Positions 1-9,504 of a stretch of 64,000 nucleotides of DNA are shown here, piece by piece. The position numbers and the translations under genes are program-made. The first letter of the stretch is position 1. Each line of letters begins with the position of its first letter. Below the pieces are notes generated by a model. That model was not told the DNA's origin. It was given only the letters and a program-made list of their open reading frames with translations, and did no database searches. Origin of the DNA: Maricurvus nonylphenolicus (lineage in GTDB: Bacteria > Pseudomonadota > Gammaproteobacteria > Pseudomonadales > Cellvibrionaceae); assembly GCF_042854845.1 (NCBI RefSeq), contig NZ_AP031498.1, positions 2,418,001 to 2,482,000 on the forward strand. Reading direction: 5' to 3'.

Positions 1-67
1 GGTACCTACGCTCAGATCCTGCCATTTTCAAGAGTAAGCTAAGGTTTCTCCGTAGGTAGGGGGAGTG

Positions 68-161
68 GGAGGGAGTGTCCATCTGAAACCTTCAGCGACA
101 CGGACGTCGCTGAAGAGCGCCAGGGATGGCTTCATGCGTGTTTCAGATGGACACTCCCTCC
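68..161. repeat. Palindromic repeat element, copy 1
   Basis: Perfect 22-base inverted arms at 68-89 and 140-161, with core AGTGTCCATCTGAAAC in the left arm. A second perfect hairpin lies inside (TTCAGCGAC at 91-99, GTCGCTGAA at 106-114). A related element occurs at 54381-54501 with matching arm core and inner words (AGAGCGC, GGATGG), so this is a dispersed family. A further 8-base inverted pair, TACCTACG (3-10) and CGTAGGTA (51-58), flanks it on the left. There is no T-tract, so it is not a standard terminator. Nothing else is recognisable between 1 and the FHA gene at 312. Confidence 0.75.
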
Positions 162-311
162 TGCTCACCCGGATTTAGAAATCCTAAACTAACAACCAAG
201 CCAACACCTCAGCCATCGATGTGTCACGGTTATCGTTTTTAACGCTACCCACTTCCCATTTTCTCCTAATTGACCAACAATGGAGTATTAACACACGAGG
301 AGTGCGGTGCC

Positions 312-668
312 ATGCTGTTTCTACGTCATTTAGTCGATGGTGATCCAATCAGCACCTATGAGCTGGGTGGCAAGATCACCATTGGGCGTGCCAAGCACAA
401 TAGCATCAATGTCAATGATGCCACCGCCAGTGGCGAACATGCGGTGATTGAGCCAGAGGGCGAGGCTTATATCCTGCGGGATCTCGACAGCACCAATGGC
501 GTGTTTGTGGCAGGTAAGAAGATTGAAACTGCCGAGTTAAAGAGTGGCGATGTGATTACTATTGGTACCCATGTATTTGAGGTTACAGACAGCCCATCGG
601 TAGATCTTGATAAAACGGCCAAAATCAAGAAGAGTTGGATTCCTGGGGTTTTCTTCACCGAAAAATAA
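312..668 (+). CDS. Small FHA-domain protein
   Basis: 118-residue cytoplasmic protein made almost entirely of one forkhead-associated domain, a phosphothreonine-binding fold. The hallmark residues are visible: the GR of ITIGRAKHNS, the SGEH segment and the DSTNG segment. ATG 312 is chosen because GAGGAG lies nine bases upstream. A TTG start at 270 is possible but has no ribosome site. The C-terminal tail carries a lone threonine in LDKTAKIKK, a possible target for the kinase gene that begins 23 bases downstream. Together with that kinase and the FHA gene after it, this looks like a self-contained phospho-signalling module. The phosphorylation role is inferred. Confidence 0.85.
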   Translation: MLFLRHLVDGDPISTYELGGKITIGRAKHNSINVNDATASGEHAVIEPEGEAYILRDLDSTNGVFVAGKKIETAELKSGDVITIGTHVFEVTDSPSVDLDKTAKIKKSWIPGVFFTEK

Positions 669-691
669 TAGAAAATTGAAGGTGGGTGAGA

Positions 692-3112
692 ATGGCAAAT
701 AGGTTGATCTCCTGGATTAACTGGCGAGTGCTGGTAGCCTTGGTTGCTACTGCGCTGGTATTGCTGCCGACTTTACCCAAACCACTGCAGCTTCTCTCAG
801 TTCTTGACCCATATTTATATTCACTCGGTGTTCGACTGAGTGTATTACCGGCGCCGCAATTGAATATAAAGTTGCTCGCCGTTAGCCCGGAAGATATTCA
901 AACCTTGCAGCAGGATCCGGCACGGGAAACAGCTCTGCAACAACTCTTGCAACAACTTTCTGCTGCTTCGAAAAAACCGGTTACTGGCTTGATAATTGAT
1001 GACTTGCCCTTGGTGCATGCGACAGCGGCAGAGCAGGTACTGGTTGATCAAACGGACAATGCGCAAGCCCAGGCGTTACTTTCATCTAAGCAGCAGGTCG
1101 TTGAGTTTTTAAAGCGTGATACGGTTATTGTTGGCAGTCGACAAGGCATTGCCCAGGCCTTGAGCGAGGAAGATCGCATTCAGCTTGAAACCAATATGAT
1201 TCAAGATTATCTAGCCTGGTTACCCGATCCTTTACAGCCCGCCTTGAAATCACTGGGCTTCTATCCCGCTGGTGAGTTGGTATCTGTCCCTGTGTTAGGT
1301 CAAGAGCCTGGGAGGCAGGATCAGCCATTATTATGGCGGCAGGGGACGAATCTCTATTCTGACTTTGTGCTTTCTCTTTACCGGCAATACGTAGCAGCGC
1401 CAGATGCGGTCTGGCAGCTAGGTGGTGATCTAAGATTGGCCAGTACATCGATTCCGTTGTCTTTGGACGGTTATCTTGCACCAGCATTTAATGTAAATAC
1501 ACCAGCTATTCAAGCGCTTTCACTGAAACGGCTTGGTGTTGATCATGCTGTTACGGCAGATGTAATGAGTGATTTAGGGAAAGCTGAAATTATCATTATA
1601 GGTGATGATGAAAATCAGTTGCGCCGTATGGCCGCGACATTAATCAGTTTAGAGCACCGAGCTTTTTACATTACGCCATTTTGGCATTGGGGCTTAATTA
1701 AATTACTGGCATTGCTTGCCGCTCTTTATTTATGTGTATTGATTCCCCGTATGCGAACGGCTACAGCGCTGCTGGCAACCTGTTTGTGGTTGGTCGTATT
1801 GGCTGTGGTGCAGTTGGGCTGGCAGATTATTCAGTGGCAGTGGCTGCCAATGGGTAGCGTGATGGGGTTGCTGGTTATTGGTCATGCGGTTATGGCGTTG
1901 TGGCAGTACCAGCATCAGCGTCAATGGCAGTGGCAATTACGCGCCAATCAATCGTCTGTAGCGTTGGCGCGTCAGCTTTGCCGCGAAGCTCGCTACGAGG
2001 ATGCTCAGGAGGTTTTGCGTGATACTGATACGGCAAAAGAGGTGCTGGCGATTCTCTACGATATTGGTGCTCAGCAGGAGCGCAAGCGTCAGTTTGATGC
2101 AGCTATTCTCACGTATCGTGCGCTGCTACAGCGAAAGCGCAACTTTCGCGATGTCGTAGAGCGTTTACAGAACCTGGAAGCCATGCAGCAACCAGTGCAA
2201 AGTGTGTCACTGCAGCAAAGCCAGCCAGACATTGCCAAAACCTTGGTGCTGGAAAACAGTAAGGTTAATAAACCGGTATTGGGGCGTTATGAAATTGAGC
2301 GGGAGTTGGGGCGGGGCGCTATGGGTGTGGTTTACCTTGGCCTTGATCCTAAGATTACCCGCCGTGTGGCGATTAAAACCCTAAGCTACGATAATTTCGC
2401 TCCAGATCAATTGGCTGATGTTAAAGCGCGCTTTTTTCGGGAGGCCGAAGCCGCGGGGCGGTTAAGTCATCCCAATATCGTAACCATTTTTGATGTCGGC
2501 GAAGAGCATGATCTGGCATTTATAGCGATGGATTTTATTGATGGCAGGCCGTTAAGTGATTTTTCTCAGTCGGGGCAATTGCTTGAACCTGTGCAGGTCT
2601 ATCGTTATATGGCCGATGTTGCCGAGGCCCTGGATTATGCACACCAGAATGATGTGGTGCATCGCGATATTAAACCTTCCAATATGCTGTTTAATACACA
2701 AGCGGATAAAGTGACAGTTACCGATTTTGGTATTGCACATATTACCGATGAATCCCGTACGCGAACGGGGGATATTCTGGGTAGCCCACTGTATATGTCA
2801 CCTGAGCAATTAAAAGGTCAGGCTGTGGACCGATCGACGGATATTTACAGTTTGGGTGTTACCTTTTATCAATTGTTGAGCGGGGTATTACCCTTTACGG
2901 GCGATAACCTGGCGAGCCTGACATACAATATTATTCATAAAGATTTTAAAAGTGTACGTAAGTGTCGTAAGGATCTGCCGGCCAGTGCTACACGCATCAT
3001 TAACAAAGCGATGCAAAAAGATCCGGCTAAACGCTTTGAAAGTGCCAAAGAAATGGCCGAAGCGATTCGCAAAAGCTTGCAGAAAGATTTTGCCGAGCAG
3101 TTGGTAGGTTGA
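692..3112 (+). CDS. Membrane Ser/Thr protein kinase with CHASE2-like sensor
   Basis: About 806 residues. A first membrane segment (about residues 12-30) is followed by a periplasmic CHASE2-like domain to about residue 330, then three clustered membrane helices (about 335-410), a TPR-like helical stretch (about 430-500) and a complete eukaryotic-type kinase domain (about 531-795). Kinase motifs: glycine loop GRGAMG, VAIK lysine about 562, HRDIKPSN with Asp about 659, DFG Asp about 678, and SPEQ after the activation segment. All catalytic residues are present, so it should be active. ATG 692 is preferred to GTG 686 because GAAGG is well spaced from it. It sits between two small FHA proteins, the likely readers of its phosphothreonine marks. 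The sensed ligand is unknown. Confidence 0.88.
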   Translation: MANRLISWINWRVLVALVATALVLLPTLPKPLQLLSVLDPYLYSLGVRLSVLPAPQLNIKLLAVSPEDIQTLQQDPARETALQQLLQQLSAASKKPVTGLIIDDLPLVHATAAEQVLVDQTDNAQAQALLSSKQQVVEFLKRDTVIVGSRQGIAQALSEEDRIQLETNMIQDYLAWLPDPLQPALKSLGFYPAGELVSVPVLGQEPGRQDQPLLWRQGTNLYSDFVLSLYRQYVAAPDAVWQLGGDLRLASTSIPLSLDGYLAPAFNVNTPAIQALSLKRLGVDHAVTADVMSDLGKAEIIIIGDDENQLRRMAATLISLEHRAFYITPFWHWGLIKLLALLAALYLCVLIPRMRTATALLATCLWLVVLAVVQLGWQIIQWQWLPMGSVMGLLVIGHAVMALWQYQHQRQWQWQLRANQSSVALARQLCREARYEDAQEVLRDTDTAKEVLAILYDIGAQQERKRQFDAAILTYRALLQRKRNFRDVVERLQNLEAMQQPVQSVSLQQSQPDIAKTLVLENSKVNKPVLGRYEIERELGRGAMGVVYLGLDPKITRRVAIKTLSYDNFAPDQLADVKARFFREAEAAGRLSHPNIVTIFDVGEEHDLAFIAMDFIDGRPLSDFSQSGQLLEPVQVYRYMADVAEALDYAHQNDVVHRDIKPSNMLFNTQADKVTVTDFGIAHITDESRTRTGDILGSPLYMSPEQLKGQAVDRSTDIYSLGVTFYQLLSGVLPFTGDNLASLTYNIIHKDFKSVRKCRKDLPASATRIINKAMQKDPAKRFESAKEMAEAIRKSLQKDFAEQLVG

Positions 3113-3151
3113 GGCAATAATCTATGGGCATAACTTAAGGGGAGAACGCCT

Positions 3152-3505
3152 ATGGCTATTTTGGCCCAGTTAATTGACGATGTAGTGGTTCACAAATTTG
3201 AGCTTTCTAAAAATGAGATCTCGGTGGGGCGCCACCCCAGCAGTGATATTCAAATTGAAGATGCATCGGTAAGTGGGCAGCACGCTTGTATTCGACTCAA
3301 GCAAAACGAGCACTTTCCCGAGTATCAGGAAATTTATATTGAGGATCTAAACAGCACCAACGGCACCTTTGTAAACGAAGAGGCGGTCACTGGAATGGTG
3401 CGGCTGCACCACAATGACACAGTTCGCGTGGCCTGGAATCGGTTTAAATTACTCGATCCCAGTGAGGCGGATATGGAGCAAACCGTTCACATGATCAAAC
3501 GCTAA
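3152..3505 (+). CDS. Small FHA-domain protein
   Basis: 117 residues, a single FHA domain with GRHPSSD, SGQHA and LNSTNGTF motifs. AAGGGGAG precedes the ATG at good distance. It is the third gene of the FHA-kinase-FHA cluster and 39 bases from the kinase stop, so probably cotranscribed. The C-terminus (DMEQTVHMIKR) again carries an exposed threonine in an acidic-then-basic tail, like the tail of the first FHA protein. Intramolecular phosphothreonine switching, as known for GarA-type FHA proteins, is possible but inferred. Confidence 0.85.
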   Translation: MAILAQLIDDVVVHKFELSKNEISVGRHPSSDIQIEDASVSGQHACIRLKQNEHFPEYQEIYIEDLNSTNGTFVNEEAVTGMVRLHHNDTVRVAWNRFKLLDPSEADMEQTVHMIKR

Positions 3506-3716
3506 AAAGATATACGCAAAAGTTCTTAACTTGCTGATATCTATACTTTTTTTGTGGCTATTCAGTCACTGTTATATTAGCGTAACATGTGGCTTTTACT
3601 GACACCTGCAATCTTGTACACTCAGTGAAAAGCGAGGTGTCTCCAGGGCGATTACATACACTGCTCCTTGAGAAGTTTCGGGATAATAACGATAAGTGGC
3701 TTAGCCTATAACCCTG

Positions 3717-6632
3717 ATGAGCAGTACTTCGACGTCTATTCAGGCACTCCAGCACGATCTGGATTTGCCTATTGATAGGTCCACACTCAGTCTCCTAGAA
3801 CAGTCGGTTGATGCTGTCTGGATAGTGGGACTCGATGGTCGCATTGTCTATGCGACGGCAAGCGTTCAGAAAACCTATTCTCTTGGGCCTGTACCTTTAG
3901 GTCAGACCTTGGATCAACTTGAATTCTTTGATACCCGCATCCCCGTTGTCTGTGACTACCTTCAGGCATTACAAGATCACAAGCATTACCAAAACGATCA
4001 GTTTCTGTTTAGCTTTAAGCATCGTGCGCCATCGGTTGCCAGGGTAGTCGGTCAGCCACTGTTTGACAGTGAAGGTCAATACAAGGGCTATTTAACTTCT
4101 GCGATAGATCTGGGGGGCAGTGGCGTTGTTAATTATATGCGCGATCGCCTTGCCGTTCATGGGGATCAAGCGGTAAATCAACCGGAATACGAACTCGACC
4201 ACTTTGTCCAAACACTGCAGCAAACGCTGGGTATTGATAGCGTTATGATCAGCGGTGTTGAAGGCAGCAAAATGGATGTGTTGTCGTTTTATCAGCGCGG
4301 GGTAAAGCAACCCGTCTATGCGCTCGACATTCATGGTACGCCCTGTGAGAAAACCCTGGAGCAAGGCAGCTATATCGTTTTGCGGGATATGCCACGCCAC
4401 TATGCTGACGTCAGCAAACTGATGGAAGCCGAAACCTATATGGGTTATCGCCTGGATGATGTTCAGGGCAAACCGATGGGATTACTGTGTGCGTTTCACG
4501 GTCAGGAATTGGTTCCCGTTGAGGTAGTGGCCCAGGTTCTTGATAGTGCCTCGACTTTAATTGCTCCCGTCTTAAGTCATTATCTTGGCGGTAAGCGTTT
4601 TAACGATCAAACCTCGGCACTTACTCAGGCTTATCGACTTGCTAAAGTTGGTACCTGGTTAAACTATCCAGGGCGAGGCACTAAACCACGTTGGTCACCA
4701 GAAACCTTTGAGGTGTGGGGCCTGGCCGAGGGGCAAGAACCTGATCTTAAATTGATGTTTGATCAGGTTCACCCAGAAGATCAGGAAAAAGTGGCCTATC
4801 ACTGGAATAATCTTGAATCTATCGGCAGTTATACCCTGGAATACCGCATTACTGATAGCCACGGCCGGATAAAGTGGTTACTGGAAAGTGCGGAAACTGA
4901 ATTGGATGAGCAGGGTGCTTATCGCCGTGTTGTTGGCGTGATTCAGGATATCAGCGAGCAAAAACGTGACGAAGAACAGTTGCGAACCTTGGCTCATGCT
5001 GTATTTGAAAGTTCAAGTATTGTTTACACCCTGGATCGCCGTGCGCGTATTGTTGATTGTAATCCTGCCTTTGAAGAATGCACCGGCTACAGTCGTGAAG
5101 AAGTGCTTGGCCAGCCAGGAACCATTTTAAATACGGCTAATACCCCTCGAGTCTTGTACTGGGGGCTGTGGCGTAAACTCTTGTCAGGCCAGGAATGGCG
5201 AGGCGAAACAGAAAACAAACGTTGCAATGGTGAGCATTACTGGGCACAAACTGTTATTACCCCGGTGCGAAACAGTAACGGCGAAGTCATCAGTTATCTC
5301 TGTGTACAGGAAGATATTACGGAGAAAAAACGCCAAGATGCCATGTTGCGCCATCAGGCTTATCACGATGGTTTAACCGGTTTAGCCAATCGACGTAAAG
5401 TACAGGAGGAGCTCGAAGAGCTGCTTAAAAAACAGCAGGCGGTGTCCTTGCTGTTTATTGACCTTGATGGCTTTAAATACGTCAACGATTCCCTCGGTCA
5501 TATTGTCGGCGATGGCTTGTTGCAACGGGTTGGCAAACGCCTGCAGTCCACTATCAGAGAAGCCGATTTGCTTGCGCGTTTGGGTGGTGATGAGTTTCTG
5601 GTGGTATTGGAATCAAATTCCGATGCGGAGTTAACCGCAGAGCGCATCTTGAAAGTACTTTCTCATCCGTTTGAAATCAGCGGCCGTATCATGCACCTCG
5701 GCGCCAGTATTGGCATAGTAACCTCGCCAGATGATGGCGATACTTCAGAAGTGTTGTTGCGCAATGCGGATGCGGCGATGTATCACGCCAAGTCAAAGGG
5801 AAAAAATACCTACAGCGTTTTCTCCAGCGATATTTACCGTCACAGTGCACGGCGTATGCAGCTGGAAATTGGCTTGCGTCATGCTCTGCAGCGTGGTGAA
5901 CTTCGACTGCATTACCAGCCACAAAAGTTTCTTGCAGATGGTCGTTTATTTGGTGCAGAGGCGCTATGTCGTTGGTATAGCCACGAGTTAGGCGATGTAT
6001 CCCCCTCTGAATTTATTCCGTTGGCCGAAGAGATTGGCTTAATTGATGATCTTGGTGATTGGGTGGTTCGGGAAGCATTGCGCAGTTGTCGTCAGTGGCG
6101 CGAAGCGGGTGTTGAAGATGTTGTGGTTTCCATAAACGTTTCACCAAGACAATTGCGTTCGGATTCTCTACTGACCACGATCAGTGGGGCGCTGAAAGAG
6201 TTCAGACTGCCTGCTTCTGCATTATGTGTCGAGGTGACAGAAACCCTGCTGATGGACAGCTATGATAAAGCACAATCTTTATTAAATAGCCTGCGCGAGC
6301 TGGGTGTGAGTTTGGCGATTGATGATTTCGGTGTGGGCTATTCCTCGCTGAGCTATCTTAAGCGTTTTCCCTTCGACAGTTTAAAAATTGATCGCAGTTT
6401 TGTTGGTGATATGGAAAACAATGAGGACGATCATACCCTGATCAGAACTATCGTACAGCTGGGGCATAACCTGGGCTTAAAAGTGGTTGCCGAAGGCGTA
6501 GAGAATCAAGCCCAGCAGGATCTGTTAACTGCTATCGGCTGTGATGCTATTCAGGGCTACTGGTTAAGCAAACCCATCGATGGTGATAGCTTCCTCGATT
6601 TGGTTGTCGAGCAGACAGTCGTTAGTTGTTAG
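3717..6632 (+). CDS. PAS-GGDEF-EAL cyclic-di-GMP enzyme
   Basis: 971 residues, no signal peptide or membrane segment. It has an N-terminal PAS-like domain (about 20-130), a GAF-like region (about 160-290) and two further PAS domains (about 300-420 and 425-540). The GGDEF domain keeps its motif intact at about residue 622, with a READ inhibitory I-site five residues before it. The EAL domain begins with GAEAL near 748 and includes DDFGVGYSSL and a well-kept active site. Both synthesis and hydrolysis of c-di-GMP are therefore possible. No strong ribosome site precedes the ATG. A weak promoter-like TTTGTG-16-TATATT lies at 3551-3578 in the 211-base gap upstream. A c-di-GMP riboswitch occurs elsewhere in the window at 39162. 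Confidence 0.9.
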   Translation: MSSTSTSIQALQHDLDLPIDRSTLSLLEQSVDAVWIVGLDGRIVYATASVQKTYSLGPVPLGQTLDQLEFFDTRIPVVCDYLQALQDHKHYQNDQFLFSFKHRAPSVARVVGQPLFDSEGQYKGYLTSAIDLGGSGVVNYMRDRLAVHGDQAVNQPEYELDHFVQTLQQTLGIDSVMISGVEGSKMDVLSFYQRGVKQPVYALDIHGTPCEKTLEQGSYIVLRDMPRHYADVSKLMEAETYMGYRLDDVQGKPMGLLCAFHGQELVPVEVVAQVLDSASTLIAPVLSHYLGGKRFNDQTSALTQAYRLAKVGTWLNYPGRGTKPRWSPETFEVWGLAEGQEPDLKLMFDQVHPEDQEKVAYHWNNLESIGSYTLEYRITDSHGRIKWLLESAETELDEQGAYRRVVGVIQDISEQKRDEEQLRTLAHAVFESSSIVYTLDRRARIVDCNPAFEECTGYSREEVLGQPGTILNTANTPRVLYWGLWRKLLSGQEWRGETENKRCNGEHYWAQTVITPVRNSNGEVISYLCVQEDITEKKRQDAMLRHQAYHDGLTGLANRRKVQEELEELLKKQQAVSLLFIDLDGFKYVNDSLGHIVGDGLLQRVGKRLQSTIREADLLARLGGDEFLVVLESNSDAELTAERILKVLSHPFEISGRIMHLGASIGIVTSPDDGDTSEVLLRNADAAMYHAKSKGKNTYSVFSSDIYRHSARRMQLEIGLRHALQRGELRLHYQPQKFLADGRLFGAEALCRWYSHELGDVSPSEFIPLAEEIGLIDDLGDWVVREALRSCRQWREAGVEDVVVSINVSPRQLRSDSLLTTISGALKEFRLPASALCVEVTETLLMDSYDKAQSLLNSLRELGVSLAIDDFGVGYSSLSYLKRFPFDSLKIDRSFVGDMENNEDDHTLIRTIVQLGHNLGLKVVAEGVENQAQQDLLTAIGCDAIQGYWLSKPIDGDSFLDLVVEQTVVSC

Positions 6633-6724
6633 CAGTTACAGAGCTGTCTTGTAATAAAACTGTCACTCAGCCATTATACCGCCGGTCTTGCTTAATCTAT
6701 CAACCGTTGAGGAGGGAACCCCCT

Positions 6725-7129
6725 ATGATGAAATCCATTAAGATTCTTGCCGCTTTGTTGGTCATGCTGCCTTTAGCCAGTTTTGCTGAAGATGCTACGG
6801 TATACTTTGTTGCGCCAACCGATGGCCAGGAAGTGACCAGCCCGGTAACCGTAAAATTCGGTTTGAAGGGCATGGGTGTCGCGCCAGCTGGTGTGGACCG
6901 CGACAATACGGGCCATCACCATCTGCTTATCGATGTGGAAACTCTACCAGACCTGAGTCTGCCGTTACCAAGTTCCGAGCAGGTGCGTCATTTTGGTGGT
7001 GGTCAGACTGAAACCAGCATTGAGTTGGCACCTGGTAAGCATACCTTGCAATTGGTGCTGGGTAATTACGCCCATATCCCCCATTCCAAGCCGGTTATTT
7101 CCAAGAAGATTACGATCACTGTGAAATAA
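6725..7129 (+). CDS. Exported DUF4399 protein
   Basis: 134 residues with a clear signal peptide (MMKSIKILAALLVMLPLASFA, cut before EDATVYF). The mature part matches the DUF4399 family: VYFVAPTDGQEVTSPVTV near the start, then GVDRDNTGHHHLLID and a C-terminal beta strand set. The function of the family is unknown to me; the histidine triplet suggests possible metal contact, which is inference. ATG 6725 follows GAGGAGGGAA. The longer frame from 6626 would overlap the EAL gene and hide the signal peptide, so it is rejected. A bidirectional terminator follows. Confidence 0.85.
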   Translation: MMKSIKILAALLVMLPLASFAEDATVYFVAPTDGQEVTSPVTVKFGLKGMGVAPAGVDRDNTGHHHLLIDVETLPDLSLPLPSSEQVRHFGGGQTETSIELAPGKHTLQLVLGNYAHIPHSKPVISKKITITVK

Positions 7130-7150
7130 CTGATCGAACTCTTCTGTATA

Positions 7151-7180
7151 AAAAAACCGAAGCCATGGCTTCGGTTTTTT
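7151..7180. terminator. Bidirectional intrinsic terminator
   Basis: Perfect 30-base palindrome: A6, CCGAAGCC, ATGG centre, GGCTTCGG and T6. It lies between the convergent DUF4399 and AraC-family genes and can end transcription in both directions. Confidence 0.9.
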
Positions 7181-7205
7181 TATGGGACAAATTTATGAGG
7201 CAGTG

Positions 7206-8222
7206 CTAGACATGGAAGCGGTGGCGGTAGGCCCGAGGAGTAAGGCCTGTTTTACGCTGGAACAGGCGGCTGAACGAACTTAAATCCGTATAACCTACCT
7301 GGGACATAATGACCTCGACGGACTGATCCGTGGTCTCCAGCAGGCGCTTGGCTGTGTCAATGCGCAAGTTTTGCAGATAGCGATTCGGTGTTTCGCCAAG
7401 GGCATTATTAAAACGCCTGATCAGCGTTCGGGCACTCACCTTTAGTACCTCTGGCAAGTTACTGACAGCGGCACTTTCCTTAAGGTTATTTTGCAGCCAG
7501 GTTTGCGCATCGGCTACTAATGAGTCCGTGTGTTCCAGTTGTTGCTGCAAAGTCAGGAAAGGCGTCTGCTCCATGCGGTTAAGATCAACCAACAGCAGTT
7601 TTGAAACCAGTGCGGTGATCTGCGGACCCATATAGCGATTGATAATGTTGAGCGCTAGCAGTTGATCAGAATTACCCGCAGCACCGGTCAGAATATTATC
7701 GCTTTCCACAATCAGCTGCTCGATATCCAGTTGAATGGAGGGGTAGCGATCTCGAAATTGATCTTTTAACCACCAGGCTGTTGTTGCAGAGCGATTATCA
7801 AGCAAACCGGATTCGGCCAGCGAAAACACGCCGGTGCAGTGGCTGACAATGAGATCGGTATCACGGCGTTCATATAGCCACTGAAACAGCTCTGTGAGTT
7901 CGGTTAAGTCCTTATCCCACTGGGCTCGCGTGGTATAGGTTAGGGCAGGGATAACGATTATATTGCTCTCGGGAGCCTCTTTAAGGCTGGAATCCATGGC
8001 AACTTTTAGCCCCGTGGCCGCTTCTACCGGCTTACCGTCAATACTGGCAGTATGCCATTCAAACTGCACATCCTGATTACCAAAGGTTTTCTGCCACTGG
8101 CGATTGGCTACATGCAGCAAATCCTGAAAGGCGCCAAGATTGGACAATCGATGATTCGGGGGAACGGCAAAGGTCACGCTGGGCATGGTATATCTATCAT
8201 CAGTTAACACATCTGTTGCCAT
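7206..8222 (-). CDS. GlxA-family AraC-type transcriptional regulator
   Basis: 338 residues. The N-terminal DJ-1/PfpI-like domain (about 13-185) includes the nucleophile-elbow segment SHCTGVFSLAESGLL. The C-terminal AraC helix-turn-helix pair (about 235-335) ends with GYTDLSSFSRLFQRKTGLTP. Members of this family sense small nitrogenous metabolites and activate neighbouring genes; the ligand here cannot be read from sequence. ATG 8222 is used; Met13 is an alternative start. The gene faces away from the DUF1653-rlmA-tadA genes across a 208-base gap. Confidence 0.88.
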   Translation of the reverse strand: MATDVLTDDRYTMPSVTFAVPPNHRLSNLGAFQDLLHVANRQWQKTFGNQDVQFEWHTASIDGKPVEAATGLKVAMDSSLKEAPESNIIVIPALTYTTRAQWDKDLTELTELFQWLYERRDTDLIVSHCTGVFSLAESGLLDNRSATTAWWLKDQFRDRYPSIQLDIEQLIVESDNILTGAAGNSDQLLALNIINRYMGPQITALVSKLLLVDLNRMEQTPFLTLQQQLEHTDSLVADAQTWLQNNLKESAAVSNLPEVLKVSARTLIRRFNNALGETPNRYLQNLRIDTAKRLLETTDQSVEVIMSQVGYTDLSSFSRLFQRKTGLTPRAYRHRFHV

Positions 8223-8430
8223 TCTATGGCTTCAGAGCGGGGGATAGAAGCCAAAATAGGCGCTTTTCACATAATTGGTGTTAAAAATGCCATTAATCTG
8301 GCTAACGATGACGTTTTAGCCCCAAAAGGTCCTTTTTAAAATAGCCCTGGTTTACGTTACACTCTGCGCCGCCTCGAACATGATCGGGGCTATTTATATC
8401 TGAGTAAACGCTAGTCAAAGGGGTAAGCAG

Positions 8431-8667
8431 GTGGATATCAAACCTGGTAAATATCGCCACTATAAAGGCAAAGACTACGAAGTCTTCCATGTGGTGCGTC
8501 ACAGTGAAACCGAAGAGCAGCTGGTGGCTTACCGCTGTCTGTACGGTGATTACAGCTGGTGGGTTAGACCCTTGGCAATGTTCCAAGAGACCGTCGATAT
8601 CGATGGCGAAACTATCCCGAGATTTAGCTACGTTGGGCCAATGCCATCCGACGAGGCCTACTTCTAG
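8431..8667 (+). CDS. DUF1653 protein
   Basis: 78 residues, starting at GTG 8431 with AAGGGG eight bases upstream. It matches the DUF1653 family over its full length: PGKYRHYKGKDYEVF at the start and WWVRPLAMF in the middle. Family function is unknown to me. The stop codon TAG shares its final G with the GTG start of rlmA, so translation of the two is likely coupled. Confidence 0.85.
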   Translation: MDIKPGKYRHYKGKDYEVFHVVRHSETEEQLVAYRCLYGDYSWWVRPLAMFQETVDIDGETIPRFSYVGPMPSDEAYF

Positions 8668-9491
8668 TGCGGTGGCGCTGCCCGGTCTGTGACGGGCCCA
8701 TCACCCTGGGTGAGCGCGATGCCGCATGCCCCAATAATCACCGCTTCGATCGCGCCAAGCAGGGCTATTACAACCTGTTACTGGCCAATCAAAAGCGCAG
8801 TAAGCAACCCGGAGACAGCCGGGAAATGATTGCTGCACGCCATGCGTTTTTACAGGCAGGGCACTATCAACCCCTGGCTGAATGCCTTACCCGAATCGCC
8901 AGTCGCTGTGCCGATGATCGCTCTTCATTCAAACTGTTGGATGTTGGCTGTGGTGAAGGTTATTACAGTGCCAGTGTCGCCCGAGCTTTAACGCTGGTAT
9001 CGCCGTTTGCAGAAGTTGCTGGCATCGATATTTCCCGCGATGCCTTAAAACTGGCCAGCCGCCAGTACCCAGAACAGAACTTTGTAGTTGCCAGCGGTTT
9101 TAACTTACCGCTGCAGGATAATGAACTGGATATGGTAATGCGGGTGTTTGCACCTGGCGATGCCGAAGAAGTACAGAGGGTATTAAAACCCGAAGGTTAT
9201 CTACTGATAGCTTACCCAGGGCCACGGCATTTGTATGAGTTAAAACAAGAGCTATACGACGAAGTAAAACTCCATGAAGTGCCGGAGATTCCGCCTGGCT
9301 TTTCGGTGGTTGATGAAGAGGCACTTAATTTTACGGTGAATTTAAACTCCCGTGAGCAAGTGCAGTCTTTATTACAGATGACGCCGTTATTCTGGCGCGG
9401 CAAACGCGAAGTAAAGGCAAGCCTCGAACAGTTTGAACAATTTGAAGTAACCGCGGATTTTATCGTCCGCTGTTATGCTCCGGATCATTAG
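8667..9491 (+). CDS. rlmA: 23S rRNA (guanine-745 N1)-methyltransferase RlmA
   Basis: 274 residues. The N-terminal zinc-binding motif is CPVC with CPNNH, followed by the RlmA signature FDRAKQGYYNLLL and the SAM-binding motif LLDVGCGEGYY, then a class I methyltransferase fold. It uses S-adenosylmethionine to methylate helix 35 of 23S rRNA in Gram-negatives. The start is GTG 8667, overlapping the preceding stop by one base. Length is normal for the family. Confidence 0.9.
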   Translation: MRWRCPVCDGPITLGERDAACPNNHRFDRAKQGYYNLLLANQKRSKQPGDSREMIAARHAFLQAGHYQPLAECLTRIASRCADDRSSFKLLDVGCGEGYYSASVARALTLVSPFAEVAGIDISRDALKLASRQYPEQNFVVASGFNLPLQDNELDMVMRVFAPGDAEEVQRVLKPEGYLLIAYPGPRHLYELKQELYDEVKLHEVPEIPPGFSVVDEEALNFTVNLNSREQVQSLLQMTPLFWRGKREVKASLEQFEQFEVTADFIVRCYAPDH

Positions 9492-9504
9492 GTCATTCAC
9501 TGTT

